A stretch of DNA of 64,000 nt, taken from positions 181,954,115-182,018,114 of the forward strand of contig CM060708.1 of the NCBI GenBank assembly GCA_030686995.1, read 5' to 3'. The position numbers were made by a program, and so were the translations under genes. Position 1 is the first letter of the stretch. The number at the start of each line of letters is the position of its first letter. This DNA is from Artemisia argyi (lineage: Eukaryota; Streptophyta; Magnoliopsida; Asterales; Asteraceae). The notes under the pieces were generated by a model. It saw only the letters and a program-made list of their open reading frames with translations, was not told where the DNA came from and searched no databases. Shown here in pieces: positions 46,371 to 58,995 of this stretch.

Positions 46371-49300
46371 TGATTCGCCTCAAACGGTCAGATAATTATT
46401 GGTCAACCACTTGTGAATGGTCAACTATAATAGTCAAACAGCTTAGGCAAATGCTCTCCGTGGAATACAGTGTTTCCCCGGGTCGTAATGTCCCAACGAG
46501 GTGTGCGATGTGTTATTAAAAACGAATTTGTGATCGAGTGAATGTGAACAGGAAAGGTATAAATGTGTCTGTGAGTGATTAGTCTAAGGTTTTATAAAAT
46601 AAAATGACTTAAATAAACTATATTAACGATTACGTGAAACCTAGATATCTAAAACGTATAAACGTAAACTAAATTAAAAATCAGACGCGACTGCGTACTG
46701 AGAAAAAGGTGAGTTTTAAGAAAAATAAACTATAAGGGTTAAAAATGAAAATTCTATAAACTTAAACTTAAAATAAAATTAAATTAAAAAGAAAACTATT
46801 TTTTAGATTATTTTATTATTTATTATTTAATTAAAAACTATTTAACTATTTAATTAAACCTAATTTAAATCAAACTAAAAATTATAAATACTACAAATTA
46901 AGCTAAAAACTTATAAAAATAATTTCTAAAACTTAAAATGAACTTGAAGAAAGTATAAAAATTAAAAATAAATATTTTTGTCTTTTTATGGATTTTTTTA
47001 TTAATTAGAAACTAATTAGCTTAATTAAACTACTTAAATTAATTTAAATTATTAATAATACTAAAATGACATAGAAAATTATGAAAAAATTTATAAAACT
47101 ATTTTATAACATTTAAAAGCTAGGAAAAATATAAAAACTAGGCATTACCTTATAAAAATTAATTATGCTATTTATAACTTAATTATTTATTAATTATTAA
47201 TAAAATTAATTTTAATTCTAATAAATACTAAATTACAAAATAAAAATCTGAATAAATTATCAAAATTACTTTAACCTAAAAGGAAATTAATAAAAATATA
47301 AAAACACAACTTACTTAATAAAAATCTAAAAATGAAAATTAAAATTAAATTATATTAAATAGAAACTATCACTTATTTTTATATTGTCTTTTCTGGATTT
47401 TTCTTTTATAAAACTATATTATACCTAAAAATAGACAACTTTTGTAAAAACAACTATTTAATAAGCTAATAATAAGCACTGTGGGGGCTTATTACCTCCA
47501 CAGTTGACTTTGTTTGACTGAACAAGCAAACAAGCTCAACTGAGCTTATGTGGGACCCACTATGTATTATTCAGATCTAAATAAGTATATTGGACTTGTC
47601 TAAGCTAAAATTTGCCAAATAAGCTCAGTAGATAAGCTGATAAGCAAAAATAAGCTATTCCAAAAACTCAAAAGCAACACAGAATAGGGACAAACTTTTG
47701 GGTCTGACTTAGGTGGGGTCCACAATGATTCAGGTCAAACAAAATGTTAACTCTAAGAGTCTGGTAGGAGGGGGGTTGTAAGAACCTAAGTTGGATGTGT
47801 GGGGCCCACTGGGGTGGTCACAAATCACCACCAAAGTGGTGGTGATGGACTGAGTATCTGGTGCAGGGGAAGTGTCTTCCCTGCAAGTGAGTTTGAGGGT
47901 GAGTGGGGCCCATGGTAAAAATCCTAAAAATATAACAACTATGGGAAATTGAAGTTGAGATGGTAGACTATGATTACAACAAGTTTCAAACTCTAAATCA
48001 CAACACAAAATTCTATAAAAATCTGGCTAGTTTAGGAAAATTTTGAGAGATGCAATTTTGACTTTTGATGAAACTTAGCTAGTTTGACTTATATGAACTT
48101 TGATCCTTCTAAACTAACTGAGAATGATATTATGTGATATACTAAGACTAATTTATGCAATTACAACAAAAGATAAGCATGTATGGCTGATTTGGGAGTT
48201 TCAATCCCAAACAGTTAACTGCTTATGGTTTGTGAATGGTGATTTTGACTTTCTACACTAGACTTACCCAATTTTATTACTTGCCTAACTGACTTAGACC
48301 TAATATAACTTGTGCACACAGAAAATACTAACAAACAAACCCTGGAACACAGGGTAACAGGCTAATCCAAACACCCTAGTATGTGACAGATTTCAAGGTA
48401 AATCAAAGCTAAAGCTTGTATAGATTAAACTGAGACTTAAACTAAATTTAATAAGCTAAAACAAACATGAATAAACAACAATTAAGCTATAATAAGTATA
48501 CCTATAGTAATATAACAAAAACCATAAAAGTAACTTACAAATGGATCCAACTACGAACTGAGAAATGAAGAACCATGAACTGAGAATCAACCTAACAGCT
48601 TCCCAAAAAGCTACTAAACCATATCAATCCAGAATTCACCATTCTCCCATCTTGATTCTTCATTAACTAAGAATTTTTATTTTATTTCTATTTTTCTTTT
48701 ATTTTTCTTATTTTTAGTAAATGAGTGAAAACAGATCTTAAAAACTATTCAAAACTTTGTTAGAGCTTTGTGTGAGCTTACGAATGCTTATAGGAACATG
48801 AAACAACAACACTTAACAATCTTAATTGAATTTGTCAAACTCACTTAAAATAGCTAGATATGAATTTAAGGAACAATACTGGAATTAAAGGTTTAACAGA
48901 GCTTGAATTACATTAAAGTAACTGAGTTAAACAAGATTTAACTTAAAATTACAACTGAAATAAGGATTACACTACTTTCGATTTAATTAAACTAAAACTA
49001 CTCTAATACTTCATCTCTTCTACATCTCTTTTGCTTTATAGATACTTTCTGAGTTTATGGGACCCACAGAGGCATTTCTCACCAATCCTTAGCCCTTGGA
49101 TTAGTCAAACTCATATCCACCGTTTAAATTAAAAACTTGGCGCCAAAGTCTTGGGACAACTGTGGATAGCGTGGAGAGGTTTTCAAGGGTTTAATTGAGT
49201 TTGGAATGTTGTGGTGAGGTGGAGGTGATGAGGTGGTGGTAGCAGGTGGCAAAACCACCTGGTATGGTGACTCAGGTGGTGGTGTGAGGGAGATGGAGGG

Positions 49301-50102
49301 AAAAACTAAACCAGGGTGGTTTGTTTGACATTTTTAGTTTGACCCCGGTTTTTAATACTTAAAGGGTGGGCTTGGAAGGGAATTGGGCCAGGTGTGTGTG
49401 GGCTGGGTGGATTATTATTTGGATTGGATTTGGTGGATAAATAATAATAAGGTTCGTTTGGTTTTTTAGTTAATAAATCACAAGGACCAAATTTGTAAAT
49501 TGGTTAAAGTTTGGGGGGCTGATGTGTAACTTTTCCAAAGTTTAATTAAGGACTAAACTTGCCATGATTGAATACCCCAAGGACCAATAATAATACTTTC
49601 TCATTTTTAATATCCGGGGATCAAAATTACCAATTCACCAAACTTTAGGGACTAAATATGCAATTTCACCAAACTTCACACCAAGGACCATTCCTGCAAA
49701 AGATTATTAGTACAAGGACCAAAATTGATTTTTCTCAAAGTTTTTACATCCAGGGACCATTTATGTCAAATTCCAAAGTATAGGGACTAAACTTGTAATT
49801 TTGTGAAACTTTTCACCAAAGGACTAAATATGTAACTTTATGATTTAAAAGGACCTTTGATGACTTTTTCAAGTTTTTAGAATAACCAGGAACTAGTTTT
49901 GACAACTTTTAAAACTTGAGGGACTGAAACTGCCAATTATGCAAACTTTGTACATTTTTCATCTGTTTTTGCATATTTTGCATTTGAAACATATAAAACA
50001 CACTTCTAATATATTTTAAGTATTTTGATGCATATTTGAGTGTTTTTGTATGTTTTGGCAGCTCAGATTGGTATAAAATGATGAGTATTTAGACACTCAT
50101 CA
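46371..50102 (-). repeat. N1-C left LTR
   Basis: TGATTCGCCTC...ACTCATCA. It keeps a ~66-bp stretch (about 46850-46915, CTATTTAATTAAACC..AAGCTAAAAAC) that the right LTRs of both C and A lack. Promoter pair: TATA at 49033-49041 and TTGGCGCCAAA at 49137-49147. AATAAGC words are dense at 47450-47660. No real gene. Confidence 0.93.
49033..49147 (-). promoter_or_regulatory. N1-C left LTR promoter: TATA plus E2F-like palindrome
   Basis: TTTGGCGCCAA (minus strand, 49137-49147) about 100 bp upstream of CTATAAAGC (49033-49041). Confidence 0.55.
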
Positions 50103-50864
50103 ATCCCCCACACTAAACTATTGCTAGTCCCTAGCAATCTTTTGAGAAAAACTTAATGGATTTGAAAAACTCTTTACCAAAAGCCATCACTTCTGGAGTA
50201 GCCAGATGTAAGAACTGTGGCACATCTGATAACCGTGTGATTTTGAGCAAACCACCAGCTGTCAACGGATTTGATTAGTCTTTACCAAAAGTCGTTTGCT
50301 TCTGGACTAGCCAACTCTTGATGGAATAGTCAACATCTTGGTGAGCTGATTACCAATTATGGATTTTCCACTGCCTTTACCACAAGCCATAATCTTGCGG
50401 GCTAGCCAACTCATTCACTTTTTAGGATATGGGGAGTTGAGGTACCATACAATTTTGGGCAAATTGCAAGCCATCAACGGGTTTGAGTTATTTTTACCAA
50501 GAACCGTTTGCTCCTGGATTAGCCAATCCTTATGTGGGTTAGACATGGCGGACTGATAACCATTTATTGCGTTCTAAGTGAGAAATTTTTTTAAATTTTG
50601 GGCTAAAATGGGGGTTCTTGATGGAACATGTGTTTAAATTCGTTAGAATAACGAATCTCCCCCCACACTTTGAACTGAATATTGTCTTCAATATTCAAAG
50701 TACCGGGTGTTAAACCAACACTTAGAACGTAAGAAGAAAATACTCTATAGCCTTTATTTAAATTTATGTACAAACATTTTTTTTTTTTTTTTACAAGAGG
50801 ATATATACATATATACAACATGTGAGTTAGTATTTCCCCCACACTTAGGGTGAAAACCCTAAGT
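50103..50864 (-). promoter_or_regulatory. N1-C PPT and three purine-tract/stem-loop modules
   Basis: Modules as in copy A: stems at 50120-50138, 50677-50696 and 50843-50864, each beside a CCCCCACACT tract. The T run before module 3 (about 50779-50791) is longer than in A. Confidence 0.7.
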
Positions 50865-50915
50865 AAATGCTACTGTTTTTGATTACCGAGTCGCTAGCTT
50901 GACTCGACCCCGAAT

Positions 50916-52594
50916 TCATTTGTCCATGGGGAAGCATGATGTGGAAGAGATAATCTGCATCTGACTTTCATTCAAAATATTTGGATAAACATTTGAAGCA
51001 CGTGAAAGTTCCACACCGATGAGATAAGTACCCGGCTCATAATTTATAAATGAGAATGCCGGGATCAAAGATAATGTCTTCACTCCCGAAAGAGTGAAGA
51101 ACAGGATAGGGAACAGAATATATGAAGAAAAGGAAGAAAATCTAAAAATCATAACTAACTCTTCATCTTCAATAGGAGAATCCATTGTTTCATGAATCTC
51201 CTCTTTTAAGCTCCTTTGATCAAGACATATTATGGGTATGTCTAGATCAAAATAAAAGTTATCATACTCTGGAGGAGATATGATATGAGTGAGTTCACCG
51301 GAGAACTCCTCAAAGGCGAATGATTCGTATTCGGGATTGAATTGAGTGAGTTCATTGGGGAACTCCTCAAAAATAAATGATTCATAAACGGGAAGAGAAT
51401 TATAAGAATTAGAAGTGGTGATACCACTTATCTTCTCTCCCGAAAGATCAAAAAATTGAACGTTTGCAATTCCGGAATAGAATCATTTATCAAAAGCTCA
51501 CTATCCTTGATGGGGATAGGAGATGAAATAGGCTTTTCATTAAAAGCCTCGATTCTAGAAATGAGAAGATTAACATTTAATAATGTAAGACGAAGAGATT
51601 CGTCTTGGGTTATTTCCTCATCATTCTCTTCTTCTGAGTTGACAAGCTCAGAAGGTAATTCCTCCACATAACTTATGTCTCCACGAGATAAAGAATAGTT
51701 CTCATCAGAATTAAAGAACATCTCAATATGATCATTTGGGAAGACAAGAGGGGGAGGGATATCACACATATGTTCAAGAATTCCCTGTGACTCACTTGGG
51801 ATTGAGACAAGGTTCTCAACACTAGACTTTATGAATTCGTCCGATTCCTTTTCAGGAACAGTGTCAAGATGCTCGTCCCCCATGTTTAGAGAGTGAGTGG
51901 GAACCTCGGGTGTGATAACATCATACTTAGGGAGCTAAGAAGGACTAGCAGTAATGGGTTCTACAAGTTCCATTATTTCTACTGCTGGTGATTCAGTTAT
52001 ATTCTTTTCTCCCTATATTTCTACTGAAGTAGCTTCAACTGAAGTTGAATCAAAAGGTTTCTCAGATAACTTTGGGATTGGAACAAGGTCAGTCATTTTA
52101 ATCAATTCAGCTTTAGCTAACTCGTCCTGAGGAAGTGGTTGAGGGTTTGTGTACTGTGAAGGCTGGTTAAAACCAAATTCATGATTATTACAAGGAACCT
52201 GTTCATAGACAAACTGATTCCTAGTTTGACAATCAGAGCCATAGTGAGGGCCTCCACAGTACTCACAACAGTAAAACTGAGGTGGCTGTGAGCCATAAGT
52301 GCTGGAGTCATAATTGTTATCAGGAACCTGCTCATAGACAAGCGTGCTTCCTGATTGAAAATCAGAACTGTAGTGTGAACCACCACAATACTCACAACAG
52401 TTAAACTGCTGAGTCTCATGGTGTGGAAGCTGGTGGAATGAATCAGTCATGTCAGGGTAGGAATAGGGATTCTGGTTATAGACAGACCCGTTTCCTGACT
52501 CTACCATGCCACAACTAGGGCAATTACCACCATTATAAGGACTACCACACCATTGACAGACAAGAGGGTGAGAATAAGACATAGAAAGAATCAA
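50916..52594 (-). pseudogene. Decayed N1 knuckle protein, copy C
   Basis: Equivalent of 1393-3071 with the same two stops after the knuckle domain and the same T-run frameshift, so these lesions predate the duplication. Residues 1-193 span 52594-52013, with CEYCGGPHYGSDC as the intact knuckle (Pro where A has Thr). The acidic segment is 51883-51428. C keeps the GAG codon where A has TAG, leaving the following frame open from about 51470 to 50916, ending ..SCFPMDK. Near 51080 another frame reads FGSEDIIFDPGI, which fits the family better, so a further frameshift is likely. Confidence 0.75.
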
Positions 52595-52854
52595 AGGGTT
52601 TTGGAGATGAGAAATGAAGAATCAAATAGGTAGGAGTGAAAAGGTGAATATTTTTGGTATTTTTGAAAATTTTTGTAGTACTAATAAGAAGGAAAATATT
52701 TTTGGTTTTTTGCGTTCGTTGAAAACTGATTTTAAAAAGTTTTCGGGAACAGTTTTGTTTATATATTATAATAATATGAATAAGGATGGATAAATATACA
52801 ATGAGCGTGTATTCAGGTTCACTAATACGCAAAATTGTTTAGAATAAGTGCACA

Positions 52855-52875
52855 ACCTCCCCGGCAGCGGCGCTA
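52855..52875 (-). other. Primer binding site of N1-C (TAGCGCC variant)
   Basis: Same one-base departure from TGGCGCC as in copy A, five bases inside the right LTR. Confidence 0.75.
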
Positions 52876-52880
52876 AATTT

Positions 52881-55800
52881 TGATTCACCTCAAACGGTCA
52901 GATAATTATTGGTCAACCACTTGTGAATGGTCAACTATAATAGTCAAACAGCTTAGGCAAATGCTCTCCGTGGAATACAGTGTTTCCCCGGGTCTTAATG
53001 TCCCAACGAGGTGTGCGATGTCTTATTAAAAACAAATTTGTGATCGAGTGAATGTGAACAGGAAAGGTATAAATGTGTGTGTGAGTGATTAGTCTAAGGT
53101 TTTATAAAATAAAATGACTTAAATAAACTATATTAACGATTACGTGAAACCTAGATATCTAAAACGTATAAACGTAAACTAAATTAAAAATCAAACGCGA
53201 CTGCGTACTGAGAAAAAGGTGAGTTTTAAGAAAAATAAACTACAAGGGTTAAAAATGAAAATTCGATAAACTTAAACTTAAAATAAAATTAAATTAAAAA
53301 GAAAACTATTTTTTAGATTATTTTATTATTTATTATTAATTATTTAATTAAAAACTATTTAACTATAAAAATAATTTCTAAAACTTAAAATGAACTTGAA
53401 GAAAGTATAAAAATTAAAAATAAATATTTTTGTCTTTTTATGGATTTTTTTATTAATTAGAAACTAATTATCTTAATTAAACTATTTAAATTAATTTAAA
53501 TTATTAATAATACTAAAATGACTTAGAAAATTATGAAAAAATTTATAAAACTAATTTATAACATTTAAAAGCTAGGAAAAATATAAAAACTAGGTATTAC
53601 CTTATAAAAATTAATTATGCTATTTATAACTTAATTATTTATTAATTATTAATAAAACTAATTTTAATTCTAATAAATATTAAGTTACAAAATAAAAATC
53701 TGAGAAAATTATAAAAATTACTTTAACCTAAAAGGAAATTAATAAAAATATAAAAACACAACTTACTTAATAAAAATCTAAAAATGAAAATTAAAATTAA
53801 ATTATATTAAATAGAAACTATCACTTATTTTTATATTGTCTTTTCTGGATTTTTCTTTTATAAAACTATATTATACCTAAAAATAGACAACTTTTGTAAA
53901 AACAACTATTTAATAAGCTAATAATAAGCACTGTGGGGGCTTATTACCTCCACAGTTGACTTTGTTTGGCTGAATAAGCAGATAAGCTCAACTGAGCTTA
54001 TGTGGGACCCACTATGTATTATTCTGATCTAAATAAGTATATTGGACTTGTCTAAGCTAAAATTTGCCAAATAAGCTCAGTAGATAAGCTGATAAGCAAA
54101 AATAAGCTATTCCAAAAACTCAAAAGCAACACAGAATAGGGACAAACTTTTGGGTCTGATTCAGGTGGGGTCCACAATGATTCAGGTCAAACAAAAGGTC
54201 AACTCTAAGAGTCTGGTAGGAGGGGGTTGTAAGAACCTAAGTTGGATGTGTGGGGCCCACTCGGGTGGTCACAAATCACCACCAAAGTGGTGGTAATGGA
54301 CTGAGTATCTGGTGCAGGGGAAGTGTCTTCCCTGCAAGTGAGTTTGAGGGTGAGTGAGGCCCAGGGTAAAAATCCTAAAAATATAACAACTATGGGAAAT
54401 TGAAGTTGAGATGGTAGACTATGATTACAACAAGTTTCAAACTCTAAATCACAACAAAAAATTCTATAAAAATCTGGCTAGTTTAGGAAAATTTTGAGAG
54501 ATACAATTTTGACTTTTGATGAAACTTAGCTAGTTTGACTTATATGAAATTTGATCCTTCTAAACTAACTGAGAATGATATTATGTGATATACTAAGACT
54601 AATTTATGCAATTACAACAAAAGATAAGCATATATGGCAGATTTGGGAGTGTCAATCCCAAACAGTTAACTGCTTATGGTATGTGAATGGTGATTTTGAC
54701 TTTCTACACTAGACTTACCAAATTTTATTACTTGCCTAACTGACTTAGACCTAATATAACTTGTGCACACAGAAAATACTAACAAACAAACCCTGGAACA
54801 CAGGGTAACAGGCTAATCCAAACACCCTAGTATGTGACAGATTTCAAGGTAAATCAAAGCTAAAGCTTGTATAGATTAAACTGAGACTTAAACTAAATTT
54901 AATAAGCTAAAACAAACATGAATAAACAACAATTAAGCTATAATAAGTATACCTATAGTAATATAACAAAAACCATAAGAGTAACTTACAAATGGATCCA
55001 ACTATGAACTGAGAAACCAAGAACCATGAACTGAGAATCAACCTAACAGCTTCCCAAAAAGCTACTAAACCATATCAATCCAGAATTCACCATTCTCCCA
55101 TCTTGATTCTTCATTAACTAAGAATTTTTATTTTATTTCTATTTTTCTTTTATTTTTCTTATTTTTAGTAACTGAGTGAAAACAGATCTTAAAAACTATT
55201 CAAAACTTTGTCAGAGCTTTGTGTGAGCTTATGAATGCTTATAGGAACATGAAAAAACAACACTTAACAATCTTAATTGAATTTGTCAAATTCACTTAAA
55301 ATAGCTAGATATGAATTTAAGGAACAATACTGGAATTAAAGGTTTAAAAGAGCTTGAATTACATTAAAGTAACTGAGTTAAACAAGATTTAACTTAAAAT
55401 TACAATTGAAATAAGGATTACACTACCTACGATTTAATTAAACTAAAACTACTCTAATACTTCATCTCTTCTGCATCTATTTTGCTTTATAGATACTTTC
55501 TGAGTTTGTGGGACCCACAGAGGCATTTCCCACCAACCCTTAGCCCTTGGATTAGTCAAACTCATATCCACCGTTTAAATTAAAAACTTGGCGCCAAAGT
55601 CTTGGGACAACTGTGGATAGCGTGGAGAGGTTTTTAAGGGTTTAATTGAGTTTCGAATGTTGTGGTGAGGTGGAGGTGATGAGGTGGTGGTAGCAGGTGG
55701 CAAAACCACCTGCTATGGTGACTCAGGTGGTGGTGTGAGGGAGATGGAGGGAAAAACTAAACCAGGGTGGTTTGTTTGACTTTTTTAGTTTGATCCCGGT

Positions 55801-56554
55801 TTTTAATACTTAAAGGGTGGGCTTGGAAGGGAATTGGGCCAGGTGTGTGTGGGCTGGGTGGATTATTATTTGGATTGGATTTGGTGGATAAATAATAATA
55901 AGGTCCATTTGGTTTTTTAGTTAATAAATCACAAGGACCAAATTTGTAAATTGCTGAAAGTTTAGGGGGCTGATGTGTAACTTTTCCAAAGTTTAATTAA
56001 GGACTAAACTTGCCATGATTGAATACCCCAAGGACCAATAATAATACTTTCTCATTTTTAATATCCGGGGATCAAAATTACCAATTCACCAAACTTCAGG
56101 GACTAAATATGCAATTTCACCAAACTTCACACCAAGGACCATTCCTGCAAAAGATTATTAGTACAAGGACCAAAATTGATTTTTCTCAAAGTTTTTACAT
56201 CCCAGGGACCATTTATGTCAAATTCCAAAGTATAGGGACTAAACTTGTAATTTTGTGAAACTTTTCACCAAAGGGCTAAATATGTAACTTTATGATTTAA
56301 AAGGATCTTTGATGACTTTTTCAAGTTTTTAGAATAACCAGGGACTAGTTTTGACAACTTTTAAAACTTAAGGGACTGAAACTGCCAATTATGCAAACTT
56401 TGTACGTTTTTCGTTTGTTTTTGCATATTTTGCATTTGAAACATATAAAACACACTTCTAAGATATTTTATGTATTTTGATGCATATTTGAGTGTTTTTG
56501 TATGTTTTGGCAGCTCAGATTGGTATAAAATGATGAGTATTTAGACACTCATCA
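52881..56554 (-). repeat. N1-C right LTR
   Basis: TGATTCACCTC...ACTCATCA. More like the right LTR of copy A than the left LTR of its own element. Promoter pair: TATA at 55494-55502 and TTGGCGCCAAA at 55588-55598. Confidence 0.93.
55494..55598 (-). promoter_or_regulatory. N1-C right LTR promoter: TATA plus E2F-like palindrome
   Basis: As the 5' LTR of a minus-strand element this is the copy that would drive transcription. TTTGGCGCCAA lies about 100 bp upstream of CTATAAAGC. Confidence 0.55.
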
Positions 56555-56559
56555 CATGT

Positions 56560-56859
56560 CAACAAGCACTATGGATGAAACAAGCTCTCGTAGACTATGG
56601 CATTAGGTTAGAAAATGTCCCCATTATGTGCGACAACAAAGGCGCGATAGATTTAAGTAAAAATCCGGTGCAACACTCTAGAACCAAACATATAGAAATA
56701 CGCCACCACTTTCTTAGAGATAATGTACAAAAAGGAAACATATCTATAGAAAAAGTTGCATCGGAAGATAACATTGTGGATATATTCACAAAACCCCTTA
56801 AACGTGAATTATTCAACCACTTGCGTTTAGGATTAGGAATGATGGAACAAGTTGACTAA
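56560..56859 (+). pseudogene. pol: Element E RNase H, last part
   Basis: Resumes the frame cut at 46370: with one copy of CATGT removed, ..SSGKAC joins QQALWMKQALVDYG. MCDNKGAIDLSKNPVQHSRT and IEIRHHFLRDNV complete the RNase H, and the protein ends ..GMMEQVD at TAA 56857-56859. The residues match the normal Copia C-terminus. Confidence 0.93.
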
Positions 56860-57595
56860 ATTATATTGAACTAATACAAATTTATACTTGCATAAAATTT
56901 ACTTTTCGTCCACTTCTTCATTTCTGAGTCTAGGAATCTATTTCGCACAAAATTAAAGATTGGGAAAGTTTATTTTCTTTGCATAAACTCTTTTGTAAAA
57001 CCCAATCAATTTTCTTTAAAAATTATTCTCTCATCTAGGAATCACATGAACATCATTTTCCTTGCATTGTTGACTAATGCTAAAAACATTGTCTTTCAAA
57101 ATCATGCATAAACTCTCACATAAATTGTCAAGGTATATAATCTAATATATATCTTTGACATTCATGATTGAGCAAAAATTGAATCAAGGAGATCTTTTGG
57201 ATTATTTCTTAGGATCGTTATTTCTCTTTGCATTTAGGAGTCGAAACAATCACAACTCCACATTTGTTGCATATAGACACACACTAGGACAAATTCACTA
57301 ATAATGTTGTCATCTTGTTCCATCACTAGGTCTCCACTCACTAGTTACCTTTGCCTTTGATCTAAGATAGGTGCCTTAGGAAGTTTAAGTGCTCTTGCCT
57401 TTACTTATCTCCTCTTGCTTATTATGTGTTGCTTAATTGCTCTTTTGCTTATGTGTTTTTTCATGCATGCCATATCTTGATTAGATTAGATGCTATATTG
57501 CCTAAAGGGATTGAACTTGCTTGAATTCTAATCCAAACACACAACCTTTATGCAAATTTTCTGCCAAAAACCCAATTCTGGCAACCTGGAAATCA
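56860..57595 (+). other. Element E spacer between pol and ORF3
   Basis: A/T-rich, noncoding, no repeats recognised. It leads into the GC-rich palindrome at 57596. Confidence 0.5.
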
Positions 57596-57819
57596 CCAGA
57601 TGGGCGGCCCCCTTAATTTTGTAAGGCGGCCCCCTTAATCATTAAGGGGACCGCCCCCTAATTAAGGGGACCGGCCATCTGATGGTCGGGTTTACAGAAT
57701 CTTTTCTGCTTTTTAGCCAATTTCCACCAACATTTCCCATTTTTCACCAACATATTTTGTCCTAGTCTCCCAAACAAACCTTATCCATCCTTAAACACAC
57801 AAATCTTACACTATAAATA
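57596..57819 (+). promoter_or_regulatory. Internal copy of the LTR palindrome with a TATA box before ORF3
   Basis: Two GGCGGCCCCCTTAAT units (57604 and 57626) followed by two ATTAAGGGGACCG units (57650 and 57661), bracketed by CCAGATGG and CCATCTGATGG (57596-57685). TATAAATA is at 57812-57819, 35 bases before the ORF3 ATG. This repeats the order found in the LTR promoter. An internal promoter is inferred. Confidence 0.55.
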
Positions 57820-57853
57820 CCCCAAATCTTCCACACTCTCCATTCATCCCTTC

Positions 57854-58558
57854 ATGACTTCTCCAAACAAACCAAAACCAAAAGCCTCAAGGCTTGCAAG
57901 AATGACGGAAAAATCCATTTGGCGAATAAAAAGCCCTCGAAACAAATCCATCAATACCAATGAAGTTGGAAATCACTCAACACCTCCAACCACTTACTTC
58001 CCAAACTTTACACCAAATTCACAAGGACATTCATTTGATCCTCTCTACAAACCATACAACATTGGCTAAACATCTTCCTTCATGCCAAACCACTCATCTC
58101 ATCCTCCAACCATTTGTAATGATCCATACAAGTTTGATCAACCATCACACTACAATTCCAACTACACGAACCCAATTCATCCATATCCACACAATGACTT
58201 TCTCCGCATTGCCACGGAAAAGCAAAAGTTCCGTGATGAAATATCACAAATCCATGATCTTTGTGATCTCAATGCCATGCATCTTGCACAACGCAACAAA
58301 GGGCAACCTCCATCATCACCCTACAACAATTGCCTTCCTTACTCTCTCAACTTGGATCAAGTTACAAACCACACTCACTATTTCCCTTGTTGCATCTTCC
58401 TTCAAAAACAAATCCTTTACTTGAGTGAAGATATTTCTTGGATTGAATATCTCCTCACTCGTCCTCATCTCATACCACCCTTAACACGATACAATATTGT
58501 AAGATCCACCTCTTCCGCTCCATACCCCACTCCATATCCCTCTCCATCTAACAACTAA
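57854..58558 (+). pseudogene. Element E third ORF (235 codons, one in-frame stop)
   Basis: ATG at 57854 opens MTSPNKPKPKASRLARMTEK. A TAA at 58067-58069 interrupts, and the same frame carries on as MPNHSSHPPTICNDPYKFDQ to SPSNN at 58558. The N-terminus is basic; the rest is rich in Pro, Ser, Asn, His and Tyr, with a possible helical stretch FLRIATEKQKFRDEISQIHD. I see no signal peptide and no clear membrane segment. It stands where some Sireviruses carry an envelope-like ORF, but I do not recognise the protein and assign no function. A later Met at 57902 is an alternative start. Confidence 0.6.
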
Positions 58559-58995
58559 GCTTTATGCTTATGTTCTCCTTCAAGCAAATAAAACTATCAA
58601 CCATGGGTTGCAAGCAAGTCCAAGTGTTCTCTTAGCCAATATAGGACTATGTCTTTTCTTTTGTTTTATTGTAATCAATATGCTTTAAGCATATTGAATG
58701 TTGTAATGCTAATTACTTCTATGATGCTTGAATGAATCTATTTTTATTTATATAATTATTGCTTTGCATGTATATCTGTCTTGTTCTCTTCTAATATTTT
58801 ATGTAGCCAAGATTTCCATAGCTCATTCCCTTGGTGCTCTCAAATGAGGGGGAGCATACATCAAGGGGGAGCATTAACCTTTTTGATTTTACAAAAAGGG
58901 GGAGAAGAGAATGTTAAACTCTAATAATACTTGTCTAAAATTATTTTTTAGACCTAAAGAGTTTAAGGTTTTGTAATCATCAAAAAGGGGGAGAT
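58559..58995 (+). promoter_or_regulatory. Element E multiple polypurine tracts
   Basis: GAGGGGGAG (58846-58854), AAGGGGGAG (58863-58871), AAAAAGGGGGAGAAGAGA (58893-58910) and AAAAAGGGGGAGA (58982-58994). The last abuts the 3' LTR and is the functional PPT. Repeated PPTs before the 3' LTR are a described hallmark of Sireviruses. Confidence 0.85.

Larger units (their letters stand above)
46371..56554 (-). mobile_element. N1 copy C: complete short-interior, long-LTR Ty3 element nested in E
   Basis: Flanked by CATGT (46366-46370 and 56555-56559), 10,184 bp. LTRs are 46371-50102 (3732 bp) and 52881-56554 (3674 bp); the interior is only 2778 bp. It has the PPT and the PBS and terminal bases of the AT2 family, but no gag-pol. 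The two LTRs differ by a 58-bp net length change and many substitutions, and that left/right pattern is repeated in copy A. Confidence 0.95.
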
